Positions 46,857 to 59,669 of a stretch of DNA of 64,000 nt are shown here, piece after piece. Position 1 is the first letter of the stretch; every line of letters begins with the position of its first letter. The DNA lies in the NCBI RefSeq assembly GCF_000346465.2, contig NC_034010.1, forward strand, positions 18,905,161 through 18,969,160. The letters run 5' to 3'. This DNA comes from Prunus persica (Eukaryota; Streptophyta; Magnoliopsida; Rosales; Rosaceae). Both the position numbers and the translations under genes were made by a program. The notes below the pieces were generated by a model. It did no database searches. It saw only the letters and a list, made by a program, of their open reading frames with translations, and was not told where the DNA came from.

Positions 46857-48045
46857 ACCAATCCACTATGCTGTTGCCAAGTTTGGTTAAACAATGTATA
46901 AGTTCATCTGACTGTGCATGCCAACCTTACTGCCGGGGGTGTTTTGTCAGGTAAACAAAGGGTCTCTCAACTACTGCCTAGTCTTGGCCCTGGTTTCCAA
47001 AAAGATGATAGTATCACCGTCTATCTCTATCTGTGTATTGTTTTGACTCAAAGAAATGGATCTTTTTTTTCTTTTGGGTCTGAAAAGAAAATGGATCCTT
47101 TCTTCCTTTTCGTGCTAGCTGTTTGGCAAAGAAAAACTTGGTGGGTCCACCAAAGCACCAAAAGCATGTAATCTTATTGGCTTTGTGGGGCCAACGCCAT
47201 GTGGTGAGCAAATATACGTATGCATGGTTTGGTTCTTTCCTATTCTTTTCGCTTATCTTCTTTTGCTCGCCCATTTACCTATTGTTTTCTTCTTTCTTGG
47301 ATGGCCATCATGCATTTGATTTGGGTCACATATTCCTGTGGAAGTTTCTGTATTTATTTTTTTTTAAATCTGGTTTTGAAACTTTTACCCAAAAAAAAAT
47401 TTCTGGTTTCGAAACGTAATGTTTGGGTCAGTATTGTTACAAGACTTGGTTGATTTGACCAGAAGTCCAGACTCAGAAAATTTACTGTTTCCGACTTCCA
47501 GTAGTAAAAGGAAAATTATTATATTTATTTATGTCCCAAAAGTTCTACATAAAGGGCAAAAAGACAGAATATAGCCCCGATACATGATTTTCGAAACAAA
47601 GTTGAATAAAATAATCTGGACAATTTCCTTATCTATGCGTGTTGCCCTTGCACATAAGTTTTGCTAATTTGCTAGGGTTACTAAACCCTAATTTGCTCGG
47701 AGTGATGTTCCTCTTACTCTTTTTTGATACAAGTGGTATCGTTAAGAGTAGAAAATCAAACAAACGCCTTTGATTGCAGGTTAACTACATAAGCTATAAA
47801 CCCTTTGTGCAGATTTTCCTAATACCAATTTTAGCTTTATGCACTTGATGTCATATATTTTATTTTGAAGTGCAAGTACCATATACACCTTTCTACTCCC
47901 CTATATTAGTAAATGTACCCTATAATGTAACCTATAAATTGGACATGTACCCGAACGAACCCAATTGTTTACAGTATCTTGGCATTGTCAATCTAAACCC
48001 TCTCAAATTTTATTCTTCTTTATTAAAAGAATATACATATATATA

Positions 48046-48436
48046 GTCTCCTTCTGTTGAGAGATCTCTAAAATAAATTATTTAAGGGACACCCTTTAAG
48101 GTCTCCTATAAAAAAAAAATTCAACGATTCAAACCATCTATTTTTTAAGTCTACATTCATAGATCATCCTTGCAAAAAATTAGAGAAATCGAAAACTGTT
48201 TCGACATTCAATTGTGTCTTACAAAAGTAATGAACACGGTGTTTTAAGAAAGTACTAAAATTTCAATAATTCAATTGAGTAGTCAAATGATATCGGATTC
48301 AAGTGATTTTTTGTATAAGTGATCTTTGAATGAATATCTACAAAATAGACGGTTTGGATTAATGGAATACAATACAAAGTGGGCTATACAAGGGTGTCCC
48401 TCAAATAAGCTTATTTGAGAGATCCCTCAATGTAAG

Positions 48437-48467
<31 letters not shown>

Positions 48468-48838
48468 ATTTATTTATTTATTTGAGGGATACCCTTTAGG
48501 GTCCCTTATGGAAAAAATTTCAACGATCCAAAACATTTATTTTTCACATCCTCATTCATAGATCATCCTTACAAAAATTCATGCAAATTAAAATCTTTAA
48601 GGCATTTGATTGAGACTAACAAAATCAATGAACACGGTGCTTCAAGAAAGTACCTAAATTTCGATAATTTAATTGAGTAGTCAAATGATATCGAATTTAA
48701 GTGATTTTTTTGTAGAGATGATCTTTGAATGAATATCTACAAAATAGACAATTTGATTAGTGAAATACAATATGAAATGGGCCCTACAAGAATATCCTTC
48801 AAATAAATTTATTTGAAAAATCTCAACAGAAACTCTCG
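48046..48838. mobile_element. Two MITE copies in tandem (direct orientation)
   Basis: Copy 1 (about 48046-48441) has terminal inverted repeats of roughly 50 bases. Its left end reads TTGAGAGATCTCT, and the reverse complement of its right end reads TTGAGGGATCTCT. Copy 2 (about 48466-48838) repeats the whole interior in the same orientation (shared ATAGATCATCCTT, GAACACGGTG, GATCTTTGAATGAATATC). Its left end has lost about 20 bases, replaced by AT-rich repeat, while its right end is intact (AAATCTCAACAGAAACTCTC). Both are bordered by TA-rich simple repeats. There is no coding capacity. The superfamily is uncertain; insertion into TA repeats would suit Stowaway or PIF types. Confidence 0.75.
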
Positions 48839-50747
48839 GTACATATATATATATATTCATAAATCATGCTTTCTATCCTACAGGAGTAAGTAAAAGGAGT
48901 AATCCCATTTTTCTTGGTTCATTTTCATTTTGGCCCCACTGCCTTAAAAAGTTGGGAAAAAATAAAAGGATTTGAATTTGATAATCTAGTGTGATGTGGA
49001 AAAGTAGAGTTACATAGGAATACAGAAAGATCCCACTTTCTTTAGCAAATTGCATCATTTATTTGGATTGGAGCCCCCTGTATCACTCCTTTCCATTCTA
49101 CTTTTCTGCCTCAACCTTCGGGGATATTTATAAATTGTCACACACCCAAATTTAGGGCAAAGTCTTTTTATGTCGTTTTTTTTTTTTTCTTTTTTTTTTT
49201 TTTAATAAAGGGGCAATTATTTATTGTTATTTTATTGCAGCTTGCAATCTTTGAAGTCATGGTTTTGGCCTTTGTTTATAGTTTGGGGTTCTTTCTGTCA
49301 CCAACTGTTATAAAAAAAAGTCTGAGAAGATCTGTTACGATTTCGTACTTGGTTTCTATTTATAACTTGAAAAAGCATGCAGCTAGACTGCTTGGCGTGT
49401 GGATCAAATGTTGAAACCTTGAAGCTAAGGGGCTTGGAGTGTTCACAGGTTTTAGTTTTTAGCCGTAAGAATAGTTTCAGCACAAGAGGTTCAACTTTTC
49501 TTTATTCTCATGTGATGTCATGTCATGTGTTCTTTTGTTCATATAAAAATGAAATTTCATTAATTTAAGCCGAGATGCAACAGGGAAGGTGAATAAACAA
49601 ACATCCATGGAAAGCTAACATGATCATAAACAAACAAAAATACAAGAGAAATACATAAGTCAAATAAATCCGAACATCTATCGCTCTTAATAATGGTCTT
49701 GATTCGCAAGGAGCTTATCACTCAAGCAGTTAAGAGCATTCACAGTCTGACACAATTTCGTAGGAGGCGTTGTAAATTTCGTAGTAGGTCCTTAACATTT
49801 CATATTAGAATAAACTTTTCAGATTTTCAACAAATAAACGAAAATAATAAAGATGAAGAATATCTTGAAAGGAACATCCCTGCAATGTTAAGAAGAATCA
49901 GATACTCACTCACCTCAAAACCCAGAATATGAGTATTCCAGTGACTGGTTTCAAGCTTTCGACATGGCCTTAGCCTACCTTTTCCTCTTTCTTTCTTTTT
50001 TATTTTTGAATTTTTAATAATAATTATTGTACTGATACAATGTGGGGCAGAAAAACCAAAAGAAAACCTTTCACACCGTTAAGTTTCAAATTTAACAGCA
50101 AAGGGTCTAGATCCAAACACACTTTTCTCATCAAAAATTGTTCTGAAGGAAAAAAAAAGGTGATGGTTGGGTCCAGTGATGCCATGGGAATACAAAGTTA
50201 GGAGAAAAAACAGTCACTTTAACCATTTTCAATCTCTCTATCTCTTTTCCTTTCACACAGTCAAGTCTCCCTCTCATCTCTATATCCTTCACTTTTTGTC
50301 TAAAAGGCTCCACTTATTGGGGAATATCTATGTATGCATATGCTTCTCTGCCATTTTGATGCTTTGCAATTTGCAATATTTCTTTGAAAAGAGTATGATA
50401 CAATGAGTGCATGACCACCATAGTGAATGTGAGGCCCCACAAAAAAATTATAAAAAAAAAATGAGTAAAACCCAAGAATTGGAAAATGATGGAATGAATG
50501 ACCAAAATTAGAACATGATGATTGAAATTTCAAGTGCACCTAACCAATTAATTGGTTCAATAATTTATAATGAGTGGTAGCTTCTTCCTTCGAGATTCAT
50601 CATCCTCTCTATAGTTGCCAAGAACTTTGTAATTTTTGTCCCATTGTTCATGCTTATAATTGCTAGTTAGTAAGAAAAAAGAAAAACTAGGATTAAAATA
50701 TGAATGTGATGGTTTGGGCATTTCTATCCTCATGTAATATTTGGATT

Positions 50748-51270
50748 CGACTTGTCAGTATTGATTTTGAAATTGGGATGGAGCAAAAGTCAAACTTGTA
50801 AATCCAGCTGAAAATTTAGGCATCTTTTCAATAATTCATGTACAAGAACTATTTCAGATATTTGCTTTGGAATAATATAAATTAATTTATATTTACTAAA
50901 AGACCGATAATAATAAAACATTCAAAATACTAAAAAATATCATTGGATAATGCAAAACTTGAATTGGACTTGTCAACATTGATTTTGAAATTGGGATGGG
51001 AGAGAAACTCTTATGCAATGGGATAACACTTTTTGCTATCCCTGATTAATAACGCAATGACAAATAAGATAACTTTTTAACGTGTTATTATGTTATTAAT
51101 TGGAGATAACAAAACAAAACAGTAAGTAAATTTTTTTAATTAGGATGGAACACAAGTCAAACTTGTAAATCCACTTGAAAAATTCAGACATCTTTTCAAG
51201 AATTTATGGAGAAGACCTACTTCAGATATTTGCTTAGGAATAATGTAGATTAATTCATATTTAGCAAGAC
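50748..51270. repeat. Diverged direct repeat, second copy interrupted
   Basis: A unit of about 160 bases (50748-50905, with TTGATTTTGAAATTGGGATGG and AAGTCAAACTTGTAAATCCA) recurs at 50970-51270. In the second copy about 135 bases (near 51001-51138) split the unit, with GGGATGG-type sequence before and AGGATGG after. This looks like a later insertion with a short target duplication. The nature of the unit is unknown. Confidence 0.6.
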
Positions 51271-52782
51271 AAACTTGATATTAATTTTTATAAAGGTGTT
51301 GTGTAATTTTTAAATAAATTTTATATTTGACGAATATAAGTTAAGTTTGTTGATCAGGACAGTATATCCATTCATTACACATGACCCTTTTTAGTAAATT
51401 GGAGTAACAATATAGCTTGTATTTAAAAACAAATTTCAAACTCTCATAATAGAACATGGGAAAATAGCTTTAAGTCGAGCATATATAAAAGGTTGAAGAA
51501 ACTTTTGTCATTTAGTGAAGAAAAAAATGCAAGAGTACAGAAATTAATTAGCAACGAAATTCCAACACCAAAGCCAACCAGGCACAGCCTAGTAGTGACT
51601 CAGTTGGACCTTAAAATCAACTAAATGGGCCCACACAATTTTGGCGAAGATCCACCTGTCTTCACCTTCACCTTCCAACCCCCAAGCCCCGAGGACTCAA
51701 CAAAAGCACCTTCTGCAAACACTAATTAAAGTAATCAACATTAACTAAACAAACATTACCATAATTAATTATAATTTTACATTGTAATTAAACTTTTAAT
51801 TTTGATCATATATGCCATCAAGAATCCATCTAATAAATAATCAAGGCCGTCCCATTTCGGATAATTCTGATTTGGCCTTTTGTTTTAGTAGTTTTTCACG
51901 AATACAAAATATGGAAAAAATTGGTCACATGTCACTCTCAATTTTCCTTGATGTAAAGGGCAGAGAAAGATTATAGTAAAACTATTAGGGATTTTGGCTC
52001 CTTCTAATAACTTCTAGCAGAATAAAAGTAGGTCGTTGGATTAGTTTTGACATTAAATCCTTACGTGAAAAAATATATATTGACCATGCCGAGTTTTACT
52101 TCATAGGCTTTTAACTATTTAATCTCACCCTAGTGTTTAAACCCTAAATATCCAATTAAGAAGTTTTACTTCAATGATTCAAATGTAAAGTTTAACCAAA
52201 CAATGTGTACCATTATCTATATTTACCAACCCAACTTACTCTTTTGTAATAGAAAAAAACCCAATTACTCCTTCCATATAAAAGAAAATTTGTCACTAAC
52301 AACAGCAAAGAATTCATGATTAAATTAATTATATTGATTGAAAGGATTATACAATTTGCAATTGCAATTGCATGACTAATCCGACAAAGAAACATTTTTG
52401 AATAGATTTATTTGCCAACCTTTTGTTTACTAACCACCACTTTCTGTTTCGTAAAAATAGAAAATTCACTTTACTCTTTTCCTAAAAATATTAAAAAATA
52501 AAAAATAAAAAACCCACTAAGTTGTCCCCTGTTGGCAACAGACAACAGTCCAAGGCTTAACAACTATAACTTCTTCTCCTTTCACAGTCTCAGCATCGCT
52601 CTCTCACCCTCTCTCTGTCTCTGTCTCTCACTCTTCCTAATTCACACCCACAAACACACACAGAGAGCTCAAACCAGTGGTTTCCACCACTTGGGTTTTG
52701 CTTCCCTTCTCATTCTTGTTATCTCAAATATTTAAATTTTAGAAATTTATTTTTATTATTATTATAAGCAGTGTCGTAAATT

Positions 52783-55700
52783 ATGGGCTGCACGGCGTCG
52801 AAATTGGACAACGAGGACACGGTGAGGCGGTGCAAGGAGCGGCGCCGCCTCATGAAAGACGCCGTCTACGCTCGCCACCACTTGGCCGCCGCCCACGCCG
52901 ACTACTGTCGCTCCCTCCGCCTCACCGGCGCCGCCCTCGTCTCCTTCTCCGCCTTCGAGCCCCTCGACATCTCCCACCAAACCCCCGCCGTCTTCCTCCA
53001 CCACCATCCCTCTCCCCCTCCAACCAATCCCCTCCCTCCACGTGTCCCCCCTTCCCCCGCGCCCTCCTCCCTCCACCCTCCACCTCCGCCACCCCCTCTC
53101 TCTCCCACCATCAACAGCTCCAACCTCCCACACATTCTCTCCGCTTCTTCCCGCTCCTCCTCCACCGCCACGCGCCAACAGCGTCGGCGCCGTCCGTCGG
53201 GGCCGAAGCTCCCTCACATACTGTCGGAATCGAGCCTTGCTTCTTCCCCGCGAAGCCCGAAATCAAATTTCAATAATCCCTTTGGGTTTCCATCGGCTTT
53301 TCAAGCGGACTCGACATACTCGAGCACGCCCTCGCAGGCCTCGTCCATGTGGAACTGGGAAAATTTCTACCCTCCTTCGCCTCCAGACTCTGAGTTCTTC
53401 GAGCGCAAAAAAGCACAATCCCAATCCCACCAATCTAATCACCAACAACAATCCCCCGACCCAGAAGATTTCGACGACGACAATACAGAGACAGAGGCCG
53501 AAGAAGCCGACCCCGAGACCGAAAACGAGAGATCAGAGTACGATTTCTTCCTCAACCACCCAAACCCGAAAGCTCAGAACACCCATCACCAGAAAAGGCA
53601 CGAGTATGCTCAATCTGAGCAGTATGCTCGGTCCGAGAAGTATGCTCCGTCCGGGAAGTATGCTCAATCTGAGCAGTATGCTCGGTCTGAGAAGTATGCT
53701 CCGTCCGAGAAGTATGCTCAATCGGAGAAGTATGCTCAGTCGGAGAAGTATGCTCAATCTGAGAGAGAGGAGGTGCAGTGCAGTGAGTGGGGCGACCATG
53801 ACCACGACCATTACAGCACGACGAGCTCGTCGTCGGACCATGAAGGGGATGACGAGCGGGAGTCGAGATCCGAGATGGGTACCCAGTCGAATTTCGAGTC
53901 GGTGTCGGTTCGGGCGGAATCGGTGGCCGGTACAGGTACTTTTCCGGCGGCTCAGGCAATGCCCAGGTTTGCGCCGAGTACGAGCAAGTCGGAGAGGTCG
54001 GAGGGGGGGAGTACTTATAGGAGCAGTGAGATCTCGAATATGAAGATGGTGGTGAGGCACAAGGATTTGAAGGAGATTGTGGAGGCCATTAAGGAGAATT
54101 TCGACAAGGCTGCCATGGCTGGAGACCAGGTTTCAGAGATGCTCGAGACCAGCAGGGCCCAGCTTGATCGGAGCTTCAGGCAGCTCAAGAGTATGTGCTG
54201 TGTGTTTGGTTGCTGAGAAAATTTGTGGGAAGAAAAAGAAATCAAATCTTTTGGGATGGGATCATAATTCAAACGATTTACACCCAGCTGGAAACTGGGT
54301 TCTGTTCCTTAAATTCTATTTTTATCGAATTACATTGAAATTTTTGAATCTTTGGGGTTGATTAAATTTTGGTTTTGAATTTCGTTTCAATAGTAATTAA
54401 CTCTGATTCTGTTCTTGTATTTTACAGAGACAGTGTATCACTCCAATAGTGTGCTGAGCACCTTGAGCTCCAGTTGGACTTCAAAACCTCCGCTGGCGGT
54501 GAAGTACCGGCTCGATGCCGGTTCGCTGGTCGACACCGGCGGTTCGAAGAGCCTCTGCTCCACTTTCGAACGCCTTTTGGCTTGGGAGAAGAAGCTCTAT
54601 GAGGAAGTCAAGGTACAATTTTTTTATAAAAAAATTCGAACAAATTGTAATTTTTATTATTTTATTTGGTTTTTTTCATGAAAAATAATAATTTTTGTAG
54701 TTAAATAAATCTGGTTTTTTGGGGAAAGAAGTTAAATAAATCTAGTTAGGCTTTTAAGTTTAGGACAAAAAAGGGTACCCATCAGTGACAGTGTTTGTTG
54801 ATGCTCTGATGATCCACCGCAAGTTTTGACCATAACGTCAAAAGCGCGAAATGACGAAACTGCCCATGGTCGGTGCTGTTCACAAAATAAAGTGGCCTTT
54901 TTCCGGGTGTATCTTTTTGTATATAGTTGTGATTTGGATGGTCGTCTTTGCCCCCAATGGTGGCATCGGTCGCTGTAATGAAGGCCTTTTTCAATGCTGG
55001 TCAAAATGACTCATATACCCTTGACAGCCTGTGAAATTGGACCGACCTTATCTTAGTAGTAGGCTCCTAGACTCTATGGTAAAGTGGATGCATTTTGTAG
55101 AACCTAGAGGCAAAATCTACTCCATTATTATTGGTTGGAAAATTTTGACATCTTAACAGATAAGGCTTCATATTCTTAGGAATGTTTGTATATAATATTT
55201 TCGTTGCCTTTGCAATCTCATAAATTTTACCAATTCTTTTTTGCTTTTTGCCTCTTTCCACCCGCAACATAAATGCCAAAGATAAAAACACCTTTTTGCT
55301 AGAAAAAGGGTTTTCATGGGAGAAAATATGCATCCTCTGTCATTCTCTTGTTCAAAATTTATTCAACTTTTGTTTATATGGATGTACTTTTTCTTTTTGG
55401 TACATTTAAATTTGGTGCACTTTTAACTATTCATGCCTACTGTGGAAACATTTGAATACAGCAATAGAAGGGAATAATGTGTCCTAGTTGTGCTACTGTG
55501 GAAACATAGTAATTTCTAGAGTGGCATCAATGATTGGCTTGAGGGTCATTTGCCCAATTTTGGGTGGATTGAGAAAATAAGTTTCTGCTGTTGTATTTAT
55601 GTGGAGACCATATGGTTTCAAATTTAGCAAGTGCTGATGCAGGCAACAAATTGTTATGAATTTTAGGCTAGAGAAGGTGTCAAGATTGAGCATGAGAAGA

Positions 55701-57804
55701 AGTTGTCTGCGCTGCAACATCAGGAGTACAAGGGGGAGGACGAAACCAAGGTAGACAAGACCAAGGCTTCGATAAAGAGGCTGCAATCACTAATTATTGT
55801 CACATCTCAAGCTGTCTCAACGACCTCCACCGCCATCGTTGATCTTAGAGACTCTGATCTTGTGCCTCAGCTTGTTGAACTGTGCCATGGGTAATTCTCA
55901 TCTCTTTTGATTAGTTACTGTAGAAAAGATGATAGTAAGATTATTTGTTCTTCTGCACAAACCATGACACATAATGGCTGTGCACAAATCAGCTTTGGCA
56001 TAAAAATACAGATTGAACATGACATATCAACAACACTTCTTAGTTGGTGTAGACATATATCTGAGATATTGGGTTGGTGTACTTAATTTAGGATATTAGA
56101 TATTCTCCCACGTGAAAAGTGTGACTGTAGATCGCTGGCCTTTTGACTTGGTAGTTGAAAGCATTATGAGTCCCCGCTCTGCCATATGCCACTTGCTTCT
56201 TCCCCTCTGGAACTGCATGGGCCTTGTTTTGTTGTCCTGGACTGTCACCTCTTAAAACTAGCCGTGGCCCCAAAACTTCGTCTCCGGTGGTTATGTTTGC
56301 TCATATCTGCAGACCTTTTTTATAACAGTTATTGTAGGCGGAGTTAGGTAGATTGGACTTAACTATGATATGATCGCATGACCCACCACGGTATGTTTCC
56401 GGATCCATTTGTAGCTGTGATTATTAACTAAGTCAAGAACATTATTATTATTTTTGAATCTTTAATTGCAAGTTAATTGGGGTCATTATGATAAATCGAC
56501 AATGTAAGCATCATCATGGTTGTGGGATCAATCTTGAGTGGCATAGTTCTGGTCAGAAAATAATGATCTATTTGTGTTAGTATCTTGCTAAGGTAAATTA
56601 CCAAAAGGTCCAACACATATTTGCTTTTCTGACTGAGTGGACATGCTTGTCTCTGTGCAATTTCAGGTTTTGTTTTAAAGCTTACAGGCTAAAATGAGTG
56701 AATGAGATGGGGGTAGGTAAACTTTTATGTGTTAGGTGTTTTACAAAAGCTCAAACCTGTATGTAGATTTTTCTTTGTAGTAATGATATTGATTGGAAAG
56801 TGGGAGGGGCATGCAGTCTTAGTAAAAAAGTAACAAATGTGGACAAGCTAGGGTACACTTGAGTATTATCTTCCATCAGATAAACTTTTGATGGGAGTAT
56901 TGGCACCATTTTTGGGTAAATTGTCGCCATCAGATATATGGAACTGTAGAATAAGTAGTTGAATTCTTCCAATGACCCTGTTTTGTCAAAATGTCTTACT
57001 TATACTGAATACAGGTTCATGTACATGTGGAGATCAATGCACCAGTACCATGAAGTCCAAAACGACATTGTACAACAGGTTAGGGGACTTGTGAACCGGT
57101 CAGCCAAGGGTGACTCAACCTCGGAACTGCACCGACAGGCAACTCGTGACCTTGAATCTGCTGTCTCTGCCTGGCACTCCAGTTTCTGCCGCTTAATAAA
57201 GTTCAAACGGGACTTCATCCGGTCTGTTCATGGTTGGTTCAAGCTCACCCTTCAACCCGTAAACAATGACATGACATTCAATGTGCACAGCGAATCTTCT
57301 GATGTATATTCCTTCTGTGATGAGTGGAAGCTTGCACTTGAGCGTGTCCCTGACACAGTGGCTTCTGAGGCTATCAAGAGCTTTATCAATGTTGTCCATG
57401 TAATCTCTATAAAACAGAGTGAGGAGCTCAAGATAAGAAAACGCACTGAAACTGCATCGAAGGAGCTTGAGAAGAAGGCTTCTTCTCTCCGGAACATTGA
57501 AAAGAAGTTCTACCACTCCTACTCCATGGTTGGTATAGGGCTTCCTGACTCGGGGCCTGAAAACAGGCAGGTTTTGGATGCTCGAGACCCGCTTGCTGAG
57601 AAGAAATCTGAACTTACAACCTGCCAGAGGCGGGTCGAAGATGAGATGATGAGGCACTCAAAGGCAGTGGAGGTGACAAGAGCCATGACACTAAACAATC
57701 TTCAAACAGGCTTACCGGGGGTTTTTCAGGCACTGACCAGTTTTTCTGGCTTATTTACAGAGGCACTTGAGACAGTTTGTACTCGTTCGTACGCTATCAA
57801 ATAG
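52783..57804 (+). CDS. DUF630/DUF632 protein, NRG2-like (4 exons)
   Basis: Exons 52783-54190, 54428-54612, 55667-55890 and 57015-57804 join to 2607 bases, 868 residues. The start [12 protein letters not shown] is a near-certain N-myristoylation/palmitoylation signal and opens the DUF630 domain (residues 1-60). A low-complexity middle follows, Pro-rich then acidic ([16 protein letters not shown]). DUF632 starts near residue 427 ([18 protein letters not shown]) and fills most of the rest, with helical, probably coiled-coil stretches around [19 protein letters not shown]. Arabidopsis NRG2, in this family, positively regulates nitrate responses. Family members are often assigned as bZIP-like without a real bZIP. 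Exon 1 is strikingly G+C-rich compared with its surroundings, which produces many spurious antisense open frames. Confidence 0.92.
53605..53766 (+). repeat. Coding minisatellite: nine 18-base units (YAQSEK-type hexapeptide)
   Basis: Nine in-frame copies of an 18-base unit encode YA(Q/R/P)S(E/G)(Q/K/R) in the disordered middle of the DUF630/DUF632 protein. Units 1-3 and 4-6 follow the same Q, R, P order, so a three-unit block was itself duplicated; units 7-9 are all YAQSE. Copy number is likely to vary between individuals. Confidence 0.9.
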
Positions 57805-59426
57805 ATAGATACGTAATTTTGGTGTCTGTTTTTGTGGTAAGTTGGAATTTATTAGAGCTGGGATTTTTTGGCAGTGGGCTCAGATTGTTGGTAGTATTCT
57901 TTTGGGGGGTTACAACATGTAAATATATGGAATTTTGTGATTTTGCAATCCTTTGGTTTTTTTTTGGGAGGAAGGAAAATGCCTGTACAGGAAAATGCTT
58001 AGATTGTTGTAACCCGAGCTTCGCTGTTTTCAGCATACCAATAAATATACATGCTTAGCCTATTTTGTCTTCCTTTCGTATAGCTCGCCATTACCATTTT
58101 TTGAGTAACATACAATTTAAGAAACAACCATGACATGGAGTAATTTTCCAGTGTGACGATGTGGTGTTACAAATATACTCGTATTGTAATCCATGCATTT
58201 ACTCATTATAACTATACTTTAATCTATAATATAACACTACGTGATGGTGTGAGCATTCAAAACGTTTCTCCATGACATGAATACATCTTCAGGCATTAGT
58301 TATAAAAATAAAAAATAAAATTAAGATGAGATTCAGAAGGCAATTTGGAGTCGGTTGCCAAGTTAGATATGTTGGCTAAGCCGGCTGCAAATTAGGGTCC
58401 AGCTAGAGTGTGTTGCTCATTTCAAATCATGGTTTCATCATGTAAAATTAATATTATATTGTGTAATGATCTAGGGTCTGATGCCTCATGCCTCTAATGT
58501 ATTTGCTTGTAGTCAGAAATCCTACACAGCAAAGTTGATTAAATAATTTTCTTTAGCTATTTTTCTATTTTTTTTTTAAAAAAACAGCTTCTGAAAATAA
58601 TTTAATATGTTATTAGATGAGAGAAAATGACGTCAATTGAACTCGATAATGAAAATAACATGAGAATAACTTAAATTCTAGTTGTTATATTAATACCGAA
58701 AAAAAAAAGTTAGCAAATATATGCTTAGCAAAGTTGACAAGAGCGAATATGCTCCCTACTCTGCACTTAAATTTGAGTCTCTCTTCCCGTAATTTATTTT
58801 AGATTAAAGTATAATATCGCTTTTATAGGGTATACAAAATCATGTTTTTATTGATGTTGGGGTTATTTTGTGATATGGGCCTTCGCATGTTCAGCCTAGT
58901 TCTTTGAGGATTTGCTGATGATGGAGATCGCCAAGGAGTAGGATTACATTGCGTGTGCATTTCCTGCCTTAATCTTTGTCTATTTTTTCATTATTTCCTT
59001 TCATTTCTGTACTCAAGATAAGTCTTTTTTGTTCTTTTTTATGAAAAGATATTGATAAATAAGGGATTACATATCATCTTCAACAAAAAACATCAGATAT
59101 AGACTTCATGTTTACAGAAAATTTGAACTCACAAGATAAGTACCCGGCCCTTTTTTCTCTCTCTTTTTCCCTATCCTAACCTTTTTTATCTTTCATTTAA
59201 ATCGTTGGATCCATCTCCTTTTTTTTCAATCAATGGCTGATAAACATTATTCAAGCACTAATACAAAATCAGGTAGCTATTGGCAAGAATTTATAATTTC
59301 CCTAATTAACGTGGTTAAATGGGCAGAAGATTATGAACTTGAAACTTAAGCAACACGCTAAGTTTCCAAATACCAATCTCATTTTTCGATTGGACTGATT
59401 GGAACCGCCACCACTATCCCTTTCAC
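57805..59426. other. Intergenic region and upstream part of the first SAUR unit
   Basis: No gene seen. From about 58585 it aligns with 60690 onwards upstream of the second SAUR-like gene, including a SINE copy. The segment 58890-59240 aligns with a second place too (60340-60695). Confidence 0.65.
58721..58825 (+). repeat. SINE-like element, copy in the first SAUR unit
   Basis: An A-box-like GCTTAGCAAAGTTGACAAGAG and a B-box-like AAATTTGAGTCTC are followed by the tail AATATCGCTTTTATA. It corresponds base for base in position with the copy at 60821-60925, so it was present before the duplication. Confidence 0.55.
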
Positions 59427-59434
59427 TATAAATA
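59427..59434 (+). promoter_or_regulatory. TATA box of the first SAUR-like gene
   Basis: TATAAATA in the context CACTATAAATAAGTAGCC, identical to that of the second copy and 243 bases before the ATG, implying a 5' UTR of about 210 bases. Confidence 0.7.
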
Positions 59435-59532
59435 AGTAGCCAATAACATCTATTCTTCGTACACTCACTTAATTCTATTGCCTTTTGCCTTCTTTCTCTT
59501 CCAAGTACGTTTAACTCTCTCTTGCCCTACGA

Positions 59533-59632
59533 GCTTCTAATTAGAAACCCTCGTTCCCTACTAGTTTCTAATTAGAAACCCTCGTTCCCTATTTGCTTCT
59601 AGTTAGAAACCCTAGCTTCTAATTGGAAACCT
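59533..59632 (+). repeat. 5' UTR tandem repeat, first SAUR-like gene
   Basis: Four copies of a unit of about 30 bases containing TTCTAATTAGAAACCCT, with the palindrome TTCTAATTAGAA. They lie between the TATA box and the ATG. The second gene has three copies at 61558-61640. Confidence 0.75.
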
Positions 59633-59669
59633 GCCTTCTTCTTCACACAGTCTAAAGATCATCATCACA

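Larger units (their letters stand above)
46857..52782. other. Intergenic region between LCMT1 and the DUF630/DUF632 gene
   Basis: Nearly 6 kb without a convincing gene. It holds the LCMT1 3' UTR, a tandem MITE pair at 48046-48838, a long T-run at 49176-49203, a diverged direct repeat at about 50748-51270, and the leader of the next gene (CT-rich, about 52570-52640). Several open frames of 60-98 codons fall here; none shows a domain or a splice pattern that I trust. Confidence 0.6.

Noticed and set aside
47014..47453. Overlapping open frames on both strands just downstream of LCMT1
   Set aside because: They have low-complexity Phe/Ser-rich or Lys-rich composition from T-rich DNA. They are most likely 3' UTR and intergenic sequence.
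49693..49932. Plus-strand open frame of 79 codons, Arg-rich at the start
   Set aside because: It has no recognisable domain, lies in AT-rich intergenic sequence, and shows no promoter or splice context.
52762..54272. Many long open frames in other frames and on the minus strand across DUF630/DUF632 exon 1
   Set aside because: The exon is G+C-rich and contains an 18-base repeat, which removes stop codons from several frames. The plus-strand frame starting MGCTASKL has the family domains and correct splicing; the others are Arg/Pro/Ser-rich artefacts.
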